A stretch of DNA of 64,000 bases from JAIXWP01 sp041391745. Its GTDB lineage: Bacteria > Bacteroidota > Bacteroidia > Flavobacteriales_D > Sanyastnellaceae. Below the pieces are notes generated by a model. The model was given only the letters and a program-made list of their open reading frames with translations, had not been told where the DNA came from and ran no database searches. A program made the translations under genes and the position numbers. Each line of letters starts with the position of its first letter. Position 1 is the stretch's first letter. Location of the stretch: the NCBI GenBank assembly GCA_041391745.1, contig JAWKNK010000001.1, positions 285,276 to 349,275 on the forward strand, read 5' to 3'. Below are positions 7,233 through 16,457 of the stretch, piece by piece.

Positions 7233-8642
7233 TCAAGACATTGGAAATATTTTACCCGGATTCAAAATTCGATTTGGATCAAATACATTTTTAATATTGT
7301 TCATCAATTGCAATTGCATATCATCGAATACTATGCGCATATATTCTTTTTGCACATAACCGATACCATGTTCGCCACTGAGTGTTCCATTTAATTCTTT
7401 ACACAAGGTAAAAATTTCAGTGATGGCTTTTGGTAATTCTCCGTTCCATTTTTCCTCCGACAAATCTCCTTTGATAATATTAATATGAAGATTACCATCT
7501 CCTGCATGACCGTAGCACACTGATTTAAATCCATATTTATTTCCAATATCCTTTACCCCTTTCAATAAAACTGGAAGTTCGAATCGTGGCACTACGGTGT
7601 CTTCTTCTTTGTATACAGAATTCGACTTAACAGCCTCACCTACTCTTCTTCTCAATTTCCAGAGCGCATCTTTCTGAGCCTGCGTATCCGCAAACAAAGC
7701 CTCTCCACTTTCAAAATCGGAAACCACTTCCATAATTTTTTCGCAATCATTCATCATCGCATCCAAATAATTGCCATCAATTTCTATTAATAAATGTGCT
7801 TCCACATTTTCACCTACTGGCACAGAAACATCGTCCACATATTTAATGGTCCATTCTATTGCATCACGTTCCATGAATTCAATAGCAGAAGGTGTAATAC
7901 CCGCCCTGAAAATTGCGCTTACCGCCTCACAGGCCTTAATAGCGGAATTGAATGGCACCAACATTAATACATCGTGCTTAGGCAAAGGAATCAATTTTAA
8001 AATCGCCTTGGTGATCACGCCTAAGGTACCTTCGCTCCCCACCATTAATTGAGTGAGGTTGTAACCTGTTGAATTTTTTAATGTGTTGGCTCCTGTCTCA
8101 ATAATTTCTCCATTAGCCAAAACAACTTCTAAATTCAAAACAAAATCTTTGGTTACGCCATATTTTACAGCATGCGGCCCACCTGCATTTTCTGCAAGAT
8201 TTCCTCCAATAAAGCAGCTTCCTCTGCTGCTTGGATCGGGTGCGTAATAAAGACCTTTTTTCGCCACTTCCTCTTGAAGAACCTGAGTGATTACTCCTGG
8301 TTCCACATGAACTTGAAGATTCTTTTCATCAATAAGAAGAATTTTGTTCATGCGTTCCATGCTCAGACCTACTCCACCATAAACGCTAAGCGCACCGCCA
8401 CTTAGGCCCGTGCGCGCTCCAAGAGGAGTTACACATAAGTTGTGCTGATTGCAATACCTTAAAATGTCGCTAACCTCAGTTTTCGTGTCCGGCTTCAATA
8501 CCACCTCTGGAGGAAAATTGAAGTCTTCTGTTTCATCGCTACCATATTTTATGAGGCTTTCTTCATCCAGACAAACTCTTTCTTTATCAAGAATTTGGAT
8601 GAAATAAGCAATATCTTCTTTTGAAACTTTCTTGTAGTTCAT
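7233..8642 (-). CDS. FAD-linked oxidase, GlcD family (glycolate or D-lactate dehydrogenase type)
   Basis: A 469-residue flavoenzyme oxidising a 2-hydroxy acid to the 2-oxo acid. The FAD-binding PCMH domain shows TPLGARTGLSGGAL, the PDPSSRGSCFIGGNLAENAGG segment and GSEGTLGVITKA. The FAD-oxidase C-terminal domain shows CYGHAGDGNLHINI and GTLSGEHGIGYVQKEYM. Substrate cannot be told from sequence; no GlcE/GlcF or lactate-permease partner is adjacent. The ORF can start at 8666, but ATG 8642 (MNYKKVSKEDI) is more family-like and has a TTCATTTG box (one mismatch to TAnnTTTG) 5 nt upstream. Confidence 0.88.
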   Translation of the reverse strand: MNYKKVSKEDIAYFIQILDKERVCLDEESLIKYGSDETEDFNFPPEVVLKPDTKTEVSDILRYCNQHNLCVTPLGARTGLSGGALSVYGGVGLSMERMNKILLIDEKNLQVHVEPGVITQVLQEEVAKKGLYYAPDPSSRGSCFIGGNLAENAGGPHAVKYGVTKDFVLNLEVVLANGEIIETGANTLKNSTGYNLTQLMVGSEGTLGVITKAILKLIPLPKHDVLMLVPFNSAIKACEAVSAIFRAGITPSAIEFMERDAIEWTIKYVDDVSVPVGENVEAHLLIEIDGNYLDAMMNDCEKIMEVVSDFESGEALFADTQAQKDALWKLRRRVGEAVKSNSVYKEEDTVVPRFELPVLLKGVKDIGNKYGFKSVCYGHAGDGNLHINIIKGDLSEEKWNGELPKAITEIFTLCKELNGTLSGEHGIGYVQKEYMRIVFDDMQLQLMNNIKNVFDPNRILNPGKIFPMS

Positions 8643-8771
8643 GCCTACAAATGAATAAAAAGCCATTCAATGCTGAGCGCTTTGGCATGAAAATAACTAA
8701 CAACCGCTCATCCAATTCTTTTGAAACAGGACACAATCCTTTTTACTTTGCGCACTTAACCCAAATTCACA

Positions 8772-10976
8772 ATGAAAAATAGACTCTTCCTTTTGGCAAT
8801 TCTAGTATTCAGCCAAATTTCAGGTTTTACACAAACAGGACTCAGCAATCAATTGATTTGGTATAGTTCTGAATTCAGTGGCGACTTCGTTGATGGCGGA
8901 GCTTCGATGAATGATGGCCTGCATTATTCAGCCCTGGAAGGAAGTGATTTGAATGGTTCACAAATCGTTAAGTACAGCTACGAATCTGGAGAGAAAGTGG
9001 CGGTTATTGCAACAGCAAAAGACATCTTCGGACATACAGACACAGGAATAGACGGTTATTCATTCAGTGCGGATGAACAGTTTATTCTTATTCAAACTGA
9101 AACAGAACCAATTTATCGTCACAGCTTCAGTGCATACTATTATGTGTATGATATCAAGAATAAAAAGACGACTCCAATTGCAGATAAGAAAAAAGGGAAA
9201 CAACGTTTAGCTGATTTGTCGCCAGACAATTCTAAGGTTGCATTTGTAAGGGACAACAATATTTTCTTTTTGGATTTAAAAACAAAAAAGGAAGAGCAAG
9301 TAACAAAGGATGGTGAAATGAATAAAATCATCAACGGAGCTACTGATTGGGTTTATGAAGAAGAATTTGCATTTGATAAAGGATTCTATTGGAGTCCAAA
9401 CGGAAATAGAATTGCGTATTACCGTTTCGATGAGTCTAACGTGAGAGAATTTGGAATGGACATTTATGGCGAGTTATATCCTGACCGCTACACTTTCAAA
9501 TATCCAAAAGCAGGGGAAAAGAATAGCGTCGTTTCTATTCATGTTTATGATGTAAATAGTACTGCGAGCAGAAGATTAAATATTGGAACTGACACCGATA
9601 TTTATATTCCTCGTATTAAGTGGACAACCAACAATGACGCACTTTGTGTAATGCGTATGAACCGTCATCAAAATCACTTGGAGTTTTTGGTAACCGATCT
9701 ATCTAAAATGCAGCCTTTCGATATTGAATTGACTTCTATTTTTGATGAAAAAGCGGATACATACATCGACGTAAATGATGCGCTTACCTTCTTAAGCAAT
9801 GGTGAGGGATACATTTGGAATTCTGAACGTGACGGATTCAACCACCTCTATCATTTCGATATGAAGGGTAATATTGTTCAGCAATTGACAAAAGGGAATT
9901 GGGATGTTGTTGACTTCTATGGGTTTGATGATGCAACACAGACTGTGTACTATTCCAGCAGTCAAAATGGTGCTTCAGAAAGACAAATTTTTGCTACCAC
10001 ATTTAAAAAAGGAAAATCAAAAACACAAACTATTGCTGAAAAGAAAGGTGTAAACGATGCTACTTTCTCTACTGGTTTTAAGTATTTTATTCTCAGTCAT
10101 AGCGATGCAAATAATCCTCAGACATACACATTGCATAATCAGTCTGGAAAGCAAATTCGTGTTTTAGTAGACAACAAATCTTTGAAAGAAAGATTGGCAA
10201 AATACGCTTTGACTAAGAGAGAATTTTTCACTTTTAAAAATAGCGAAGGCATCGATTTGAATTGCTGGATGATGAAACCAAGCAATTTCGACCCATCTAA
10301 GAAATATCCTGTTTTGGTGGCCATTTATGGTGGTCCAGGACACAACACGGTGATGAATCAATGGGAAGGTCGAAATATGCTATGGCACCAATTGCTTTGC
10401 CAAGAAGGATATATCGTAGTGAGCGTTGACCCACGCGGCACCCAATTCCGTGGTCGCGAGTTTAAGCACGCCACTTACATGAACCTTGGTAAATTGGAAA
10501 CCAATGACTTTATTGACTTTGCAAAATATCTTGGTGCACAGTCTTACGTTGATTCGAATAGAATTGGAATGCAGGGTTGGTCTTATGGAGGTTATATGAC
10601 TTCACTTTGCATGACCAAAGGAGCAGACTATTACAAGGCTGGAATTGCAGTAGCTCCTGTAACCAATTGGAAATATTACGATTCAATTTATACCGAGCGT
10701 TTCATGCGCACACCACAAGAAAATGATGGTGGGTATGAAAACAACTCCCCTATCAACTTCGCATCAGCACTGAAAGGAAAGTATCTTTTGGTTCACGGAA
10801 GTGCAGACGACAACGTTCACTACCAAAATACAATGGATATGATTACCGCCTTGGTGAAAGCCAACAAGCAGTTCGACCTATTTATATATCCTAATAAGAA
10901 TCACGGCATCTACGGGGGCACAACGCGTATGCACTTGTTTGAGAAAATGACTGAATTCCTGAAAACCAACCTGTAA
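8772..10976 (+). CDS. Exported dipeptidyl peptidase IV (S9B family)
   Basis: A 734-residue secreted/periplasmic serine peptidase with a signal peptide (RLFLLAILVFSQISGFTQ). It removes Xaa-Pro or Xaa-Ala dipeptides from peptide N-termini. Residues ~90-480 form the eight-bladed DPPIV propeller, with the substrate N-terminus-binding glutamates in DWVYEEEF. Residues ~500-734 are the alpha/beta hydrolase domain: Ser ~604 in GWSYGGYM, Asp ~680 in HGSADDNVH and His ~711 in NKNHGIYGG. Length is typical. Three peptide transporters follow on the same strand, so released dipeptides can be imported at once; this supports a peptide-scavenging role. Confidence 0.94.
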   Translation: MKNRLFLLAILVFSQISGFTQTGLSNQLIWYSSEFSGDFVDGGASMNDGLHYSALEGSDLNGSQIVKYSYESGEKVAVIATAKDIFGHTDTGIDGYSFSADEQFILIQTETEPIYRHSFSAYYYVYDIKNKKTTPIADKKKGKQRLADLSPDNSKVAFVRDNNIFFLDLKTKKEEQVTKDGEMNKIINGATDWVYEEEFAFDKGFYWSPNGNRIAYYRFDESNVREFGMDIYGELYPDRYTFKYPKAGEKNSVVSIHVYDVNSTASRRLNIGTDTDIYIPRIKWTTNNDALCVMRMNRHQNHLEFLVTDLSKMQPFDIELTSIFDEKADTYIDVNDALTFLSNGEGYIWNSERDGFNHLYHFDMKGNIVQQLTKGNWDVVDFYGFDDATQTVYYSSSQNGASERQIFATTFKKGKSKTQTIAEKKGVNDATFSTGFKYFILSHSDANNPQTYTLHNQSGKQIRVLVDNKSLKERLAKYALTKREFFTFKNSEGIDLNCWMMKPSNFDPSKKYPVLVAIYGGPGHNTVMNQWEGRNMLWHQLLCQEGYIVVSVDPRGTQFRGREFKHATYMNLGKLETNDFIDFAKYLGAQSYVDSNRIGMQGWSYGGYMTSLCMTKGADYYKAGIAVAPVTNWKYYDSIYTERFMRTPQENDGGYENNSPINFASALKGKYLLVHGSADDNVHYQNTMDMITALVKANKQFDLFIYPNKNHGIYGGTTRMHLFEKMTEFLKTNL

Positions 10977-11006
10977 GGTTGAAGGAGTTAAATGAGCAGT
11001 TTTTCT

Positions 11007-11014
11007 TACATTTG
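11007..11014 (+). promoter_or_regulatory. TAnnTTTG promoter box before the peptide-transporter operon
   Basis: TACATTTG matches the Bacteroidota -7 box. It lies in the 70-nt gap after the dipeptidyl peptidase gene and would give a ~31-nt leader to the first POT gene. No convincing -33 TTTG is seen. Confidence 0.4.
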
Positions 11015-11048
11015 AGCACAACCTTTTAACCAAACCTGTAGATTTTTG

Positions 11049-12697
11049 ATGAATTCTGGCTCTGTATCGGCCCCTAAACATCCCAAGGGGTTATATTTTC
11101 TTTTTTTCACAGAAATGTGGGAACGTTTTGGCTACTATCTCATGTTGGGAATTTTTGTTCTCTACATGACAGATGTAGACAAAGGAGGATTAGGAATAGC
11201 GGACGCAAGCGCTGACGACATTTTCGGAACCTTCATTGCTTTTACTTACCTCACACCTTTTCTTGGAGGCTTCTTAGCAGATAGACTCCTAGGTTATGTA
11301 AAAGCCATCTACATAGGTGGCACCCTGATGGGCCTAGGGTACCTTGGTTTGGCAATGCGGGTATGGCTAGTTTTTACACTTCCATTTCTTTGATCATCAT
11401 TGGTAATGGTTTCTTCAAACCTTCTGTTTCCACATTACTTGGAAACTTGTATAACAACGAGGAATACAAGAAAATGAAAGACTCCGGGTACAACATCTTC
11501 TACATGGGGATTAATCTTGGAGCTTTTATTTGCAACATCATTGCCGCATTCATGCGCAACAAATACGGTTGGGAAGCAGCATTCATTTCCGCAGGCGTGG
11601 GAATGTTTTTAGGGCTTGCAATTTTCACGATTGGACTCCCACATGTAAAACACGCCAATGTATTGAAACCTGCAGACTCAAAGGACATGAGTATCTCAGG
11701 AATTCTACTAAAAGTATTCATACCTGCTATGCTTGTTGGTGGACTAGGCTGGTTAATACCAGGAACCATATTCGGCAGTGATACTACAGATGCATTCATC
11801 TTCGCTGTCATTCCAATTATCATATTCTATACTTCACTTTATGTAAAAGCGAATGCAAGTGACAAGCGTCCAATAGCTGCCTTACTCGCAATATTTGCCG
11901 TGAGCATAATGTTCTGGGCCGTATTTAAACAAAATGGAACAGCTCTAACCAGATGGGCAAAATTCTATACGGACAGAGAGGTTCCTACTGCTGTCGAAGG
12001 CACCATTTCATCTCTATATCTCGCTGAGGAAATCAATAGTGAAGTGTCTATGGTCACCAAATATGATGATCAATTCAGAGTAGTGAAAGAAAATGGAGAA
12101 GTTGTAAAAGAAGAAGGGCGTCATTTTTATTATCAAAACATGCCCGCGGATGAAATTCCTTCTCCAGACACGAAAACTTATTTATTCAATACCGAATTAT
12201 TTCAATCTATAAATCCTTTTTGGGTGGTAACGCTTTCGTTACTAGTCGTGGCTTTCTTTAGCTTTCTAGCAAAGAGAAACCGCGAACCAAGCACTCCAAC
12301 AAAGATTGCCTGGGGACTATTCATTTCTGCAATGTCCACCCTAGTTATGGTCGGAGCCGTTTATGCAGGAAGTAACGGTGCAATAAAAGTGAGTCCGATG
12401 TGGCTAGTTGCATCCTATGGAGTTATCACGTTAGGAGAATTGTTCTTGAGTCCCATGGGACTTTCGTTAGTTTCTAAGTTATCCCCTCCTCGACTAACAG
12501 CGCTTATGATGGGAGGCTTCTTCCTTTCTACGGCCATTGGAAATAAATTATCCGGCGTACTGGCAACGATGTGGTACAACTACGACAACAAGGCTAATTT
12601 CTTCATAGTAAATTGCGTATTATTGCTTGTAGCCGCGGGCATTGCATTTAGCTTGCTCAAATGGCTTAATCAGGTGATGAAAGAAAAGAATTTGTAA
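11049..12697 (+). pseudogene. POT-family peptide:H+ symporter, frameshifted
   Basis: Two overlapping frames make one inner-membrane transporter of ~549 residues. The first frame, from ATG 11049, has the POT signature FFTEMWERFGYYLMLG and membrane segments 1-3, then runs out of register. The second, from ~11363 to 12697, continues with FYTSISLIIIGNGFFKPSVSTLLG and LGELFLSPMGLSLVSKLSPPR, both diagnostic for POT (PTR2) carriers of di- and tripeptides. The join is at about 11355-11362, where ATG-CGGGT should read ATG-CnG-GGT (Met-Pro-Gly-Met): one base is missing beside a GGG run. It could be a sequence error. It heads the operon POT-POT-POT-thioredoxin-like. Confidence 0.88.
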
Positions 12698-12723
12698 ACT
12701 ACCAAAACCAAATAATCAACACA

Positions 12724-14208
12724 ATGCAAATCGATTTGGAACAAAAAAAAGGCGTTAGCGGACACCCTCCTGGGCTGTACTGGTTATTCTTTGCCGAAAT
12801 GTGGGAGAGATTCTGTTATTATGGAATGAGAGGACTTCTCATTTTGTATTTGACAAAAACATTAATGAAATCGGATTCCGATTCGTATGTTGTTTATGGA
12901 GCTTACACTGCGCTTGTTTATGCAGTTACAGTTTTGGGCGGTAAAGTAGCCGACAAAATTTTGGGATATCGCATTGCCATCATTCTCGGTGGTATTTTAA
13001 TGGCTATTGGAGAATTCCTAATCCTTGGAGGAAACGAGTTCTGGTTGATTTTAGGTATGGCCGTAATTATTTCCGGTAATGGATATTTTAAAGCCAACAT
13101 TTCGACCATTGTAGGAAAATTATACAAGGAAGGCGATCCTCGAAGAGACTCTGGATTTACCATTTTCTATATTGGTGTAAACCTAGGTGCATTCTTGGCC
13201 ACAACAGTAGTTGCAGAAGTTGGCGCACGCTATGGATACGATAAAGGATTCTTGCTCGCTGGTATCGGTATGGTAATAGGATCTATTGTATTTGTGTTTG
13301 GTCAAAAGCACTACGAAGGACAAGGACTGCCACCAGATCCAGCCAAGTTGAAAGCGCCAATTCTTGGTCCTTTAAACCTTCTTCATGTGACTATTTTAGG
13401 AACACTTGCTGCAGTTCCAGTATTCTATTTCCTTCTTACCCATTCACAAATTGTAGGATATCTTCTTGCCGCGACAGCAGTATTTGTAATCTACAATTTG
13501 ATTAGCGCTGGTATAAAAGAAGGTAAAGTACTCACCGACCGAATGATCGTTCTAATACTGTTGATGTTCTTCAATATTGTATTCTGGGCTTGCTTCGAAC
13601 AAGCAGGATCATCGCTGACATTGTTTGCTGATAGAAACGTGGATCGTCATATTGGATCATTGGAAATCGGTGCAGCAACAACACAGTTCTTCAATCCATT
13701 CTTCATACTCATCTTTGGATCGATATTCTCAGTAATGTGGGTATGGCTTTCTAGAATCGGAAAAAATCCAAACATTCCTATGAAGTTCGGACTAGGTATC
13801 CTACAACTTGGTTTAGGTTATCTTGTAGTTCAACTAGGTGTTCAATTTGTATCTCCTGAATTTAAAGTACCATTGTTTACATTGGCATTGCTCTACATGC
13901 TGCACACCACTGGTGAACTTTTCATCTCCCCTATTGGACTATCAATGGTGTCCAAATTGGCACCAGCCAATATGACGGGTACTGTTATGGGCGCTTGGTT
14001 CTTATCTATTGCTGGAGCAAATTATGTGGCGGCACTTCTCGCTAAACTGACAGGCTCAGAAGAAGGAGCCGAACCAGCATCAGCTGGAGAAAGTTTCAAC
14101 AACTTTGTAGATATTTATACTCAAATGGGGTTGATCACGGTCGGTATCGGTTTGCTACTGATGGTGCTTTCTAAGCCTTTGAATAAATTAATGCACGGAG
14201 TAAAATAA
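12724..14208 (+). CDS. POT-family peptide:H+ symporter
   Basis: A 494-residue inner-membrane carrier of the proton-dependent oligopeptide family, importing di/tripeptides. It has the proton-coupling ExxER motif in FFAEMWERFCYYGMRG near the N-terminus, GNGYFKANISTIVGKLY (a PTR2 signature), FWACFEQAGSSLTLFADRNVDR, and HTTGELFISPIGLSMVSKLAP. About 12-14 hydrophobic segments are visible, and the C-terminal loop KLTGSEEGAEPASAGE faces solvent. It follows the frameshifted copy by 26 nt and precedes the third copy by 4 nt, so the three form one operon. The three copies differ enough to suggest different substrate ranges. Confidence 0.92.
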   Translation: MQIDLEQKKGVSGHPPGLYWLFFAEMWERFCYYGMRGLLILYLTKTLMKSDSDSYVVYGAYTALVYAVTVLGGKVADKILGYRIAIILGGILMAIGEFLILGGNEFWLILGMAVIISGNGYFKANISTIVGKLYKEGDPRRDSGFTIFYIGVNLGAFLATTVVAEVGARYGYDKGFLLAGIGMVIGSIVFVFGQKHYEGQGLPPDPAKLKAPILGPLNLLHVTILGTLAAVPVFYFLLTHSQIVGYLLAATAVFVIYNLISAGIKEGKVLTDRMIVLILLMFFNIVFWACFEQAGSSLTLFADRNVDRHIGSLEIGAATTQFFNPFFILIFGSIFSVMWVWLSRIGKNPNIPMKFGLGILQLGLGYLVVQLGVQFVSPEFKVPLFTLALLYMLHTTGELFISPIGLSMVSKLAPANMTGTVMGAWFLSIAGANYVAALLAKLTGSEEGAEPASAGESFNNFVDIYTQMGLITVGIGLLLMVLSKPLNKLMHGVK

Positions 14209-14212
14209 TTCG

Positions 14213-15769
14213 ATGAGTTCAACCATCGATAGCGAAGAGCTAAAAGCCGGTCAATCAGGAATGATCGATGCTGAATTGGAAAAAATTCAGAATTTCGAAG
14301 GGAAGTATCCCAAACAATTGTGGTCACTTTTCTTCTCGGAAATGTGGGAAAGATTCAGCTTCTACGGTATGCGTGGGATGCTTACTTTCTTCATGGTGTC
14401 TGAGTTATTCCTAGATAATAAAAGTGCCAATCTTCAATACGGAGCTACCCAAGCTTGGGTATATGCATTCACTTTTATTGGTGGTCTATTCGCCGATAAA
14501 ATCCTAGGCTTTAGAAAATCACTTTTTTGGGGTGGTATTCTGATGATTACCGGAAGTGTAATCCTAGCTATCGATCCAAAGGAATTCTTCTTTTTAGGTA
14601 TTGCGTTCAACATCATCGGTACAGGTTTCTTTAAGCCCAATATCTCAAGTATGGTTGGGCAGCTTTACAAAACAGGTGATGTAAGAAGAGATGACGGATT
14701 TTCACTTTTCTACGCAGGTATCAACTTAGGAGCATTACTTGGAGGTTACTTCTGCATTGCCATTGGTAAAGGAGAGTTTTTGGGTTCTGTGATAGGTGAA
14801 GGTTTCCGATGGAATGTCGCTTTCGGGCTAGCTGCCATCGTAATGACTATTAGCTTGATTACGTTTGTATTTACGCGTCGCACGCTTGGCCCAATTGGAT
14901 TGTCGCCTTTCGAACTAAAGAATATTTCTGGTAAAAAATGGATGGAATATGCCGTTTACATCGGAGGTCTCGCTGCTATTCCTTTGATTATGGAAATGGT
15001 TGCGAACACCGTTTATACAGACTATTTCATGTACATCATTGGTCCATTTAGTTTGTTGTACTTGGGATACGAAATGACGAAGGGAACTGCTGCCGAAAAC
15101 TCAAAACTTTTCGCTGCCTTGTTCTTCATTTTCTTCTCAGTAGTATTCTGGGCGATCTTTGAGCAAGCAGGTGGATCATTAAGTCTATTTGCAGCAGAAC
15201 ACTTAGACAACAAGATCTTAGGTGTTTTGGAACTCGACCCAAATGGTGTTAACAATGCTGCGAACTCATTATTTGTAATCATCTTTGCAGCAATCGTAGG
15301 TACGATCTGGGTGAAGTTGGCCAAGAAAAAAATTGAGCCCAACACTGTGGTGAAGTTCGGATTAGGTTTTATTTTCCTAGGAATTGGATTCTTCACATTC
15401 TTCTCAGGAAGATTCTTTGCAAATGCTAACGGTGTTTCATCACTTGATGTATTTACGATTGCCTATTTTGCTGTTACACTTGGTGAGCTTTGTCTCAGTC
15501 CTATTGGGCTTTCCATTATGACCAAACTAGCACCACAGCGCTTGCAAGGATTTATGATGGGGATGTGGTTTTTGGCCAGTGCGTATGGTCAATATGTTGC
15601 GGGACTTTTTGGAGCAAGCATCTCTCCAGACCAGTCAGCAAGCCCTATTGAAAAATTGAATGTATATACCCAAGGCTACTATGATTTTGCATGGTACGCT
15701 ATAATAGCCGGGGTTATTTTGATAATCATTTCACCTTTGGTCAGAAAGTTGATGATGGAGGTGCGATAA
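14213..15769 (+). CDS. POT-family peptide:H+ symporter (third tandem copy)
   Basis: A 518-residue inner-membrane POT carrier. It has a longer hydrophilic N-terminus (~35 residues) than its neighbours, then LFFSEMWERFSFYGMRGML with the ExxER motif, GTGFFKPNISSMVGQLY, FWAIFEQAGGSLSLFA and TLGELCLSPIGLSIMTKLAPQRL. Fourteen hydrophobic segments fit the bacterial POT fold with its two extra helices. It lies 4 nt after the second copy and 12 nt before the thioredoxin-like gene. Together with the upstream dipeptidyl peptidase it forms a peptide degradation and uptake block. Confidence 0.92.
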   Translation: MSSTIDSEELKAGQSGMIDAELEKIQNFEGKYPKQLWSLFFSEMWERFSFYGMRGMLTFFMVSELFLDNKSANLQYGATQAWVYAFTFIGGLFADKILGFRKSLFWGGILMITGSVILAIDPKEFFFLGIAFNIIGTGFFKPNISSMVGQLYKTGDVRRDDGFSLFYAGINLGALLGGYFCIAIGKGEFLGSVIGEGFRWNVAFGLAAIVMTISLITFVFTRRTLGPIGLSPFELKNISGKKWMEYAVYIGGLAAIPLIMEMVANTVYTDYFMYIIGPFSLLYLGYEMTKGTAAENSKLFAALFFIFFSVVFWAIFEQAGGSLSLFAAEHLDNKILGVLELDPNGVNNAANSLFVIIFAAIVGTIWVKLAKKKIEPNTVVKFGLGFIFLGIGFFTFFSGRFFANANGVSSLDVFTIAYFAVTLGELCLSPIGLSIMTKLAPQRLQGFMMGMWFLASAYGQYVAGLFGASISPDQSASPIEKLNVYTQGYYDFAWYAIIAGVILIIISPLVRKLMMEVR

Positions 15770-15781
15770 AAAAAAGAAAAG

Positions 15782-16357
15782 ATGAGAAATTGGAAAATTG
15801 CAATTGGAGGAGTATTAATGTTGGTTGCTTTGGGCACTTCATTAATATCAGCCACTATTGAAAAACCAAAGCCTGAAGGCACAATCAATTGGATGACCGT
15901 GGAACAGGCTATTGAAGCTGCCTCAAAGTCACCACGAAAGATTTTTATAGATGTGTACACCAAATGGTGTGGTCCGTGCAAAATGATGTCTCAAAACACC
16001 TTTACGGATCCCAAGTTTGCTGCTTACATGAATGAAAATTACTATTGTGTGAAGTTCGATGCGGAATCTCCTGATTCTGTAAACTACAAAGGTCAAGTTT
16101 ATACTAATCCAACATATGATCCTACTAAGACTGGTAGAAACGGTGTTCACCAATTTGCAAGATATTTGAATGTCTCGGCCTACCCCACTCTAGTTTTTCT
16201 AGATGAAAATGGAACCTATATTGGTCCTGTAGTAGGTTATAAAACTCCAAAAGACTTAGAAATATTTGTCAAATTCTTTGCTCAAGACAAATACAAAGAG
16301 GTGCTGACCCAAGAGCAATGGCAAGAGTACCAAAAGAATTTTGTACCAACTTGGTAA
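15782..16357 (+). CDS. Membrane-anchored or exported thioredoxin-like protein
   Basis: A 191-residue protein with an N-terminal hydrophobic segment (IAIGGVLMLVALGTSLIS) that may be a signal peptide or anchor. The rest is a thioredoxin fold with an intact redox centre WCGPC (Cys63 and Cys66) and the cis-proline segment VSAYPTLVFLDE. It should act on disulfides outside the cytoplasm. It ends with a characteristic extra ~35 residues. It is the last gene of the peptide-transport operon and is followed by a strong terminator; a link to folding or maintaining exported peptidases is only an inference. Confidence 0.85.
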   Translation: MRNWKIAIGGVLMLVALGTSLISATIEKPKPEGTINWMTVEQAIEAASKSPRKIFIDVYTKWCGPCKMMSQNTFTDPKFAAYMNENYYCVKFDAESPDSVNYKGQVYTNPTYDPTKTGRNGVHQFARYLNVSAYPTLVFLDENGTYIGPVVGYKTPKDLEIFVKFFAQDKYKEVLTQEQWQEYQKNFVPTW

Positions 16358-16362
16358 TTAAG

Positions 16363-16392
16363 AATCCCCTTCTAGTCGAAGGGGATTTTTTT
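16363..16392 (+). terminator. Rho-independent terminator of the peptide-transport operon
   Basis: Perfect 10-bp stem AATCCCCTTC / GAAGGGGATT with loop TAGTC, followed by a run of T. Confidence 0.92.
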
Positions 16393-16445
16393 TGAAGCAA
16401 TTTTTCATTTTTAATAGATTGTGAAGCTAGGTCTGCTTCGCCGTT

Positions 16446-16453
16446 TATATTTG
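16446..16453 (+). promoter_or_regulatory. TAnnTTTG promoter box for lgt, 4 nt before the start codon
   Basis: TATATTTG followed by CCGT and ATG. The same TATATTTGCCGTATG string occurs before surE. The spacing puts the transcription start at the ATG, so the lgt mRNA should be leaderless. Confidence 0.6.
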
Positions 16454-16457
16454 CCGT

